Source: Actinomycetales bacterium (GTDB lineage Bacteria; Actinomycetota; Actinomycetes; Actinomycetales; Microbacteriaceae). From it: a stretch of 54,171 nucleotides of DNA. Where the stretch lies: NCBI GenBank assembly GCA_015655445.1, contig JAATFA010000162.1, positions 1 to 54,171 on the forward strand, in the 5' to 3' direction. The notes beneath the pieces were generated by a model. The model ran no database searches. It was given only the letters and a program-made list of their open reading frames with translations, and had not been told where the DNA came from. Positions 49,121-54,171 of this stretch are shown in pieces. The stretch's first letter is position 1. Each line of letters starts with the position of its first letter. A program made the position numbers and the translations under genes.

Positions 49121-50080
49121 TCACTCGTCGACCGTCCGGCGCGAGACCCACAGGTAGACGAGGCTGAACAAGAGCGAGATGACGATGAGGATGTTGCTCA
49201 CGGCCGCGCCCGTGCCGAACGAGAAGTCGACGAACGAGCGGTGGTACGAGTCCGTCGCGAGCGTCTGCGTCGCGTTCGCCGGACCGCCCCCCGTGAGGCC
49301 CAGGATGATGTCGAGCACCTTGAGCGTGTAGACGACGCCGAGCACGAGCACGACGCTCACGACGGAGCGCAGGTTCGGCCAGGTGATGTACCAGAACGCC
49401 TTCCAGCCCGTCGCCCCGTCGAGCGATGCGGCCTCGTAGAGCTCCCCCGGGATGTCCTGCAGGCCGCTGTAGAGGATCGTCACGTTGAACGGGATGCCGA
49501 GCCAGATGTTGACGATGATGACGGCGACGAGCGCGACGTCCGGGCTGCTCAGCCACGGGATGGGACCGGGGATCACGTGCAGGAACAGGAGCGTCTGGTT
49601 GAGCACGCCGCTGTCCTGGTCGAGGATCCACTTCCACACCGCGCTCGAGGCGATGAGCGGCAGCAGCCACGGCATGAGCAGGAGCGAGCGCAGCACGCCG
49701 CCGAGCGGGAACCGCCGGCGGAAGAACAGCGCGAGCGCGAGCCCGATCACGAACTGGCCGACGATCGACCCGACCGTGAAGAGCGCCGTGTTGACGAGCG
49801 TCGTCGAGAAGAGGCTCCCGGTGACGACGGTCACGTAGTTGGAGAGCCCCACCCACGGCGCCTCGCCCGTGAAGAACGTGCGCGTCGAGTAGTCCTGGAA
49901 GCCCATGAGCACGTTCTTCACGACCGGGTAGGCGAAGAACAGCACGACGTACACGATCGCGGGCGCGAGGAAGAGCCACTGCACGGCGTGCTCGCGCCAG
50001 CGGCCGTGCCGGCGGGACGGGGCGCCCCGGTCGGCGGGAAGGGCGTTCGCCTCGGGGGCGGTCAACTGTGCCGTCGTCAC
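49121..50080 (-). CDS. Sugar ABC transporter permease, MalF/ThuF-type
   Basis: A 319-residue CUT1 permease. Helix 1 is LFLAPAIVYVVLFFAYPVVKNVLMGF, followed by the periplasmic PWVGLSNYVTV, and the coupling loop is ELYEAASLDGATGWKAFWYITWPNLRSV. GTG start follows GAGGGG. Forms the membrane channel with the next gene, fed by the lipoprotein encoded upstream. Confidence 0.9.
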   Translation of the reverse strand: MTTAQLTAPEANALPADRGAPSRRHGRWREHAVQWLFLAPAIVYVVLFFAYPVVKNVLMGFQDYSTRTFFTGEAPWVGLSNYVTVVTGSLFSTTLVNTALFTVGSIVGQFVIGLALALFFRRRFPLGGVLRSLLLMPWLLPLIASSAVWKWILDQDSGVLNQTLLFLHVIPGPIPWLSSPDVALVAVIIVNIWLGIPFNVTILYSGLQDIPGELYEAASLDGATGWKAFWYITWPNLRSVVSVVLVLGVVYTLKVLDIILGLTGGGPANATQTLATDSYHRSFVDFSFGTGAAVSNILIVISLLFSLVYLWVSRRTVDE

Positions 50081-50126
50081 CGCGACCCCTCGCCTTCTGC
50101 TGCCCGGAGCACCCCGTCCCCCTCGC

Positions 50127-51347
50127 TCACTTGGAGTTCTGCGCCTGCTTGAGGGCGTCCTCCGGGGAGGCCTTGCCCGTGAGCGCGAGCTGCTCGGCGG
50201 TGTAGATCTTCGTCGCGGCCTTCGGCCAGTCCGGTCCGAGGAGAGCCGTGCGGGCGCGCGCGTTCTGCACGACCGTGACGAACGGCGCGATCTGCGGGTC
50301 GCTCTTGCCGACCTCCTCGGCGACGGACGTGCTCGCGGGCACGTCGCCCTCCGCCGCGGCGATCTTCTTCTGGTTGTCGTCGTTGGTGATGCACTTGACG
50401 AACGTGCCGGCGAGCTTCATGGTGTCCTTGTTGCCGGTCTGCGGCACCGTGAACGCCTCGCCGCCGAGCGGCGCGATCGCCTTCTGGTCGGCGGTGCGCG
50501 TCGGCACGGGCGCGGTCGCCCAGTGCAGGTCGGGGAACTTCTTGAGCGCGCCGAACTGCCACGGGCCGTTGACCATGATGGCCGCCTTTCCCGCCGTGAA
50601 CTGGTTGAGCACGTCGCTCTGCTGCCAGTTGACGACCGACTTGGAGGCCGATCCGTCGTTCACGAGATCGACGAGGAACTGGAGCGCCTGCGCCGTCTCG
50701 GGCGTGTCGATGTTCTTCTCGCTGCCGCCGTTGCTCCACATGAAGGGCAGGAACTGCCACGTGCCCTCGTAGGTGTTGATGCCGCTGAAGGCGAAGCCGT
50801 ACACACCGTTGGAGGTGAGCTTCTTCGCGTCCTCGCGCAGCTCGTCCCACGTCTTCGGCGGATCGCTGATGCCCGCCGCCTGGAACATGTCGGTGTTGTA
50901 GAAGATCGCGAGCGAGTTCACGGCGGGCGCGAGGCCGTAGAGGTCGCCCTTGTAGCTGCCGGCCTGCACGACCGCGTCCGCGAAGCCCTTGCCCGTGATC
51001 CCGTAGTCGGAGAGGGGCGAGAGGGCGCCCGACTCGGCGATCTGCTGCACGTCGGGGTTGTCGAGCATGAGCACGTCCGGGAGCGTCTTCGACGAGCTCT
51101 GCTGCAGCACCTTCGCGATGAGCCCGGCACCCGGCACGTGCGTCGAGGTGACCTCGACGCCGAGGTCGGTGCCGCAGTCCTTGTAGATGCCGTCCATGAC
51201 GCTCGCGTTCGGCTCGCTGAAGTAGTCCTCGACCGCGAGGGCCTTCGCGCCGCCGCCGGATCCCCCCGAGCCGCTCGAGCACGCGGCGAGTGCGAGGGGG
51301 ACGATGAGCGCCGCTCCCAGCAGCGCTCCGGTTCGTGTCGTCCTCAT
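50127..51347 (-). CDS. Sugar ABC transporter substrate-binding lipoprotein, ThuE/CUT1-type
   Basis: A 406-residue family-1 sugar-binding lipoprotein. The signal peptide ends in the lipobox LALAACS (Cys about 23), and a Gly/Ser linker follows. VLMLDNPDVQQIAESGAL, LAIFYNTDMFQAAGI, PKTWDELREDAKKL and FTAGKAAIMVNGPWQFG are standard for CUT1 binding proteins. ATG 51347 has AAAGGAG upstream. It is the first gene of the thu-like operon and starts 66 bp from a LacI-type palindrome. Confidence 0.9.
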   Translation of the reverse strand: MRTTRTGALLGAALIVPLALAACSSGSGGSGGGAKALAVEDYFSEPNASVMDGIYKDCGTDLGVEVTSTHVPGAGLIAKVLQQSSSKTLPDVLMLDNPDVQQIAESGALSPLSDYGITGKGFADAVVQAGSYKGDLYGLAPAVNSLAIFYNTDMFQAAGISDPPKTWDELREDAKKLTSNGVYGFAFSGINTYEGTWQFLPFMWSNGGSEKNIDTPETAQALQFLVDLVNDGSASKSVVNWQQSDVLNQFTAGKAAIMVNGPWQFGALKKFPDLHWATAPVPTRTADQKAIAPLGGEAFTVPQTGNKDTMKLAGTFVKCITNDDNQKKIAAAEGDVPASTSVAEEVGKSDPQIAPFVTVVQNARARTALLGPDWPKAATKIYTAEQLALTGKASPEDALKQAQNSK

Positions 51348-51413
51348 GAGTGATAGCTCCTTTGCTGTGTCTCCGGGGATCGCGCGCACGACGAAGAGCG
51401 CGCTGCATGCGTC

Positions 51414-51423
51414 TAAGCGCTTA
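51414..51423. promoter_or_regulatory. LacI-type operator, TAAGCGCTTA palindrome
   Basis: A perfect 10-bp palindrome with the central CG and flanking A/T pairs typical of LacI/GalR operators, about 66 bp upstream of the sugar-binding-protein start. It is the probable repression site for the thu-like operon. Confidence 0.65.
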
Positions 51424-51528
51424 ACCGCGATCGACGACGATCGCGGTTTCACCTTTCCCGAGCTCGCTCGTCGAGCATCGTCGCCCAGCATTCTCCGAGG
51501 GGCGCGGGCTCCGTGTCAATCATTTTGT

Positions 51529-51540
51529 TTAACCGCTTTA
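51529..51540. promoter_or_regulatory. Second LacI-type operator, TTAACCGCTTTA
   Basis: It matches the LacI-like pattern TNAANCGNTTNA loosely and is close to the site at 51414 (TAA-CGC-TTA core). It is nearer the LacI gene, so it may mediate autoregulation or looping with the first site. Confidence 0.5.
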
Positions 51541-51630
51541 CCGAAGGTCCGAGCCGCGGCCACCGCGCCCGTATGATCGAGAGGGCGGATCGCCGCCCAC
51601 GATCCGTGCGAGGGGCCGGAGGAGGCGACC

Positions 51631-52680
51631 ATGGCGACCATGCGCGACGTCGCGGAGCGAGCCAACGTCTCCATCGCGACCGTCTCCTTCGTCGTCAACG
51701 AGACCAAGCCCGTCTCCCCCGCGACACGCGCGCGCATCCTCGCCGCCATGGAGGAGCTCGGCTTCCGTCGCAACGCGGTCGCCCGCGCCCTCGCGAGCCG
51801 CCGCACGCGCATCGTCGCGCTCGTCTTCCCCGCGCTCGAGCTGCGCATCAGCGCGTTCGTCGCCGCCGCCGCGGACGCCGCGCGCGCCCGCGGCTACAAC
51901 CTCGTGCTGTGGCCGGTCGCCAACGACGCCGACCAGCTCACCGAGCTCATCGCCGGCGGCTTCGTCGACGGCGTGCTGCTCATGGAGGTGCAGGTCGACG
52001 ACCCGCGCGTCGACCTGCTCGTCGAGCACGGCATCCCGTTCGCGCTCATCGGGCGCACGCGCGACCCGAGCGGCATCACCTACGTCGACATGGACTTCGA
52101 GAGCATGGTGCCGGAGGCGGTCGAGTACCTCGAGCGGCTCGGCCACCGCGACTTCGCGCTCGTCACCCACGACCTCGGCGAGGAGCTCGCGGGGTTCGGG
52201 CCCGACGTGCGCTGCGAGGAGTCCTTCCGCGCGCTCATGGCCCAGCGGGGGCGCGAGGCGCTCGTGCTCGAGTGCCGCAGCAGTCCCGCGGGCGGCCGCG
52301 CGACGGCCGAGCGGCTCGTGCGGGAGCATCCGGAGGTCACCGCCGTCCTCGTGCTCAACGCGGAGGCGGCGTTCGGCTTCGTGAGCGGCCTCGCGCGAGC
52401 CGGCAGGCGCGTGCCGGACGACCTCTCCGTGCTCGGGCTCTCGTCCTCGCGCGAGGTCGGCCAGGGCTCGGATCCCGTGCTCACGATCATGCGCGCGCCC
52501 GGCGCCGAGCTAGGCCGGCTCGGCACGGAGGCGCTCATCGACCAGCTCGAGTCGCCCGATCGCCCGCTCACCCAGCGCCTGCTGCCGTGCCCGCTCGAGC
52601 CCGGCGAGTCGACGGGCCCCGCCCCCGCCTGGGTCTCCGCGGGGGGCCTCCCCCGCCGCCGCCGCTGGTTCACCCGCTGA
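51631..52680 (+). CDS. LacI-family transcriptional regulator of the thu-like operon
   Basis: A 349-residue LacI repressor. DNA-binding head: MRDVAERANVSIATVSFVVNE, then the hinge helix RRNAVARALASRRT. Effector core: IVALVFPALELRISAFVAAAADAARARGY and the closing DDLSVLGLSSS. The C-terminus has a Pro/Arg-rich tail. Divergent from the sugar importer operon with two LacI-type operators between, so it is most likely the local sugar-responsive repressor. Confidence 0.92.
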   Translation: MATMRDVAERANVSIATVSFVVNETKPVSPATRARILAAMEELGFRRNAVARALASRRTRIVALVFPALELRISAFVAAAADAARARGYNLVLWPVANDADQLTELIAGGFVDGVLLMEVQVDDPRVDLLVEHGIPFALIGRTRDPSGITYVDMDFESMVPEAVEYLERLGHRDFALVTHDLGEELAGFGPDVRCEESFRALMAQRGREALVLECRSSPAGGRATAERLVREHPEVTAVLVLNAEAAFGFVSGLARAGRRVPDDLSVLGLSSSREVGQGSDPVLTIMRAPGAELGRLGTEALIDQLESPDRPLTQRLLPCPLEPGESTGPAPAWVSAGGLPRRRRWFTR

Positions 52681-52693
52681 CCCCTCCTTCCGC

Positions 52694-52751
52694 CGAAGTG
52701 TGAGTTTGTGCGGGTTCGGCTCCGCCGAAACCCGCACAAACTCACACTTCG
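52694..52751. terminator. Large inverted repeat (23-bp perfect arms) between LacI and cls genes
   Basis: CGAAGTGTGAGTTTGTGCGG... (52694-52716) is exactly complementary to 52729-52751. Pairing continues with CGG/CCG after a one-base bulge, leaving a small loop. It can terminate the LacI transcript. Its length and sequence, with GTGTGAGTTTGTG in the arm and little T-run, also suggest a dispersed palindromic repeat. Confidence 0.6.
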
Positions 52752-52823
52752 CGCGACCGGGCGAGGCGAGACGGCGCGGGGAGCGGCACGGGGCGAGCGG
52801 CGGCGGGCCCATAGACTGCGGCC

Positions 52824-54171
52824 ATGGACGCTGGACTGTTCGCGCTGCTCGCGACGTTCCTCGCGCTCGTGGTCGACTTCGTCGTGCGCGTCCTGTCGCT
52901 CATCTTCATCCCGCGCAATCGCCGGCCGCAGACCGCGATGGCGTGGCTGCTCGCGATCTTCTTCCTGCCCTACATCGGCATCCTGCTCTTCCTCGTGCTC
53001 GGCGAGGCGCGCCTGCCCCTGCGCCGGCGCCTCAAGCAGCGCGAGATCGACGACCACATCCTCGCCACGACCGAGGGCATGGACCGCGTGCGGCGCGACC
53101 ACCCGTGGCCGCCGTGGCTCGAGCCCATCGTCACCCTCAACCGCCGCCTCGGCCCGATGCCCCTCGTCGGCGGCAACACCGCCGAGCTCTACGCCGACGA
53201 CGCCGCTGCGCTCGCCGCGATGACGGAGGCGATCCGCGGCGCACGGCACACGGTGCACGTCGAGTTCTACATCCTCTCCCTCGACGAGACGACGGCGCCC
53301 TTCTTCGACGCCCTCGAGGAGGCGCACCGGCGGGGCGCGACCGTGCGCGTGCTGCTCGACCACATGGGCAACCGCCGCTACCCGGGCTTCCGGCGCACGA
53401 AGCGCCGCCTCGACGCGATGGGCATCGAGTGGCACCTCATGCTGCCCTTCCAGCCGTTGCACGGGCACATCCAGCGGCCCGACCTGCGCAACCACCGCAA
53501 GCTCCTCGTCGTCGACGGCGGCGTCGCCTTCACGGGCTCGCAGAACATCATCGACCCCGGCTACCAGAAGCGCTCCAACGCCCGCCGCGAGCTGCAGTGG
53601 AAGGACTTCATGGCCCGCTTCGAGGGGCCGGTCGTCGCGGGCATCGACGCGCTCTTCGTCACGGACTGGTACTCGGAGACCGACGAGCTGCTCGAGCGCG
53701 AGGCGCCCCCGATGCGTCCCGCGACCGACGAGCGCGGGCTCGACTGCCAGGTCGTGCCGAGCGGGCCCGGCTTCGACGGCGAGAACAACCTGCGGATGTT
53801 CAACGCGCTCGTCTACGCGGCCCAGCGCAAGGTCATCGTCACGAGCCCCTACTTCGTGCCCGACGACTCGATGCTCTACGCCATCACGACGGCCGCGCAG
53901 AGCGGCCTGCAGGTCGAGCTCTTCGTCTCCGAGATCGGCGACCAGTTCTTCGTCTTCCACGCCCAGCGCAGCTACTACGAAGCGCTCCTGCGCGCGGGCG
54001 TGCGCATCTGGCTGTACAAGGCACCGACCATCCTGCACGCGAAGCACATCACCATCGACGACGATGTCGCCGTCATCGGCTCGAGCAATATGGACATGCG
54101 CTCGTTCAGCCTCGACTACGAGATCTCGGTCATGCTGCGCGGCGAAGACGCCGTTCGCAGGATGCGGGAGG
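52824..54171 (+). CDS. cls: Cardiolipin synthase (phospholipase D family), 3' end beyond window
   Basis: 449 codons are visible and the frame is open to the last base. Two N-terminal membrane helices (about 4-28 and 38-60, with PRNRRPQTAMAWLLAIFFLPYIG) precede two phospholipase-D HKD motifs: NHRKLLVVDGGVAFTGSQN and LHAKHITIDDDVAVIGSSNMD. It joins phosphatidylglycerol molecules, or PG and CDP-diacylglycerol, into cardiolipin at the membrane. TAGACT lies six bases before the ATG without a ribosome binding site, so a leaderless transcript is likely. Only the last few dozen residues are missing, judged by the usual family length of about 480-500. Confidence 0.93.
   Translation, partial: MDAGLFALLATFLALVVDFVVRVLSLIFIPRNRRPQTAMAWLLAIFFLPYIGILLFLVLGEARLPLRRRLKQREIDDHILATTEGMDRVRRDHPWPPWLEPIVTLNRRLGPMPLVGGNTAELYADDAAALAAMTEAIRGARHTVHVEFYILSLDETTAPFFDALEEAHRRGATVRVLLDHMGNRRYPGFRRTKRRLDAMGIEWHLMLPFQPLHGHIQRPDLRNHRKLLVVDGGVAFTGSQNIIDPGYQKRSNARRELQWKDFMARFEGPVVAGIDALFVTDWYSETDELLEREAPPMRPATDERGLDCQVVPSGPGFDGENNLRMFNALVYAAQRKVIVTSPYFVPDDSMLYAITTAAQSGLQVELFVSEIGDQFFVFHAQRSYYEALLRAGVRIWLYKAPTILHAKHITIDDDVAVIGSSNMDMRSFSLDYEISVMLRGEDAVRRMRE

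Larger units (their letters stand above)
51348..51630. promoter_or_regulatory. Divergent control region of the thu-like operon and its LacI regulator
   Basis: 283 bp between divergent start codons, less GC-rich around 51515-51545. Contains two LacI-type sites (51414-51423 and 51529-51540). The rightward LacI gene has GGAGGAGG before its ATG. Confidence 0.6.

Overview
The window is very GC-rich and densely coded. It has many GTG and TTG starts, ATGA/GTGA start-stop overlaps, and several start codons preceded only by a -10-like hexamer, which suggests leaderless transcripts. An F420-type luciferase-like oxidoreductase, an actinobacterial LexA box, MHS/DHA2 transporters and the cell-wall genes together point to a high-GC Gram-positive actinobacterium. 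My best guess is Microbacteriaceae, by inference from gene style rather than from a marker gene.

Positions 1-2517 hold the end of a LacI-type regulator, a divergent XRE-cupin regulator / GNAT acetyltransferase pair, and a decayed stretch with remnants of a MetE-like gene (frameshifted) and a cupin gene. Positions 2518-32924 form a large catabolic region. One leftward seven-gene operon encodes an aminotransferase, three SDRs, a TIM-barrel isomerase, an L-idonate-dehydrogenase-like enzyme and an MHS importer. A rightward hyi-like gene lies next to it. A second leftward operon encodes PxpABC, an RraA-type aldolase, an M24-fold protein, an aldo/keto reductase and a 3-hydroxyisobutyrate-dehydrogenase-type enzyme. 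A LysR regulator, a hydroxyacid dehydrogenase/GntR/LLM operon, a Glu-dehydrogenase/SDR pair, a PotABCD-type importer, a Dpp-type importer and an aldo/keto reductase follow. Short repeated operator-like motifs at several of these promoters suggest that much of the region is one regulon that imports and oxidises small hydroxy- or amino-acids, sugar acids or peptides. The substrate cannot be read from sequence.

Positions 33129-39420 hold tRNA-Met and tRNA-Thr, a GH13 glucosidase, an M23 peptidase, an inositol-monophosphatase gene split by an in-frame amber codon, a small membrane protein and a DHA2 efflux pump. Positions 39421-43856 are a 4.4-kb integrated element in the 3' end of tRNA-Tyr. It is bounded by 51-bp perfect direct repeats, starts with an SOS box, and carries both a serine recombinase and a tyrosine integrase plus small unknown genes, one of which has lost its start codon.

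Positions 43857-54171 hold the rest of tRNA-Tyr, a lytic transglycosylase, a membrane protein, YajQ, a thu-like operon (sugar-binding protein, two permeases, ThuA, Gfo/Idh dehydrogenase; no ATPase) with a divergent LacI regulator and LacI-type operators, and a cardiolipin synthase that runs off the end.
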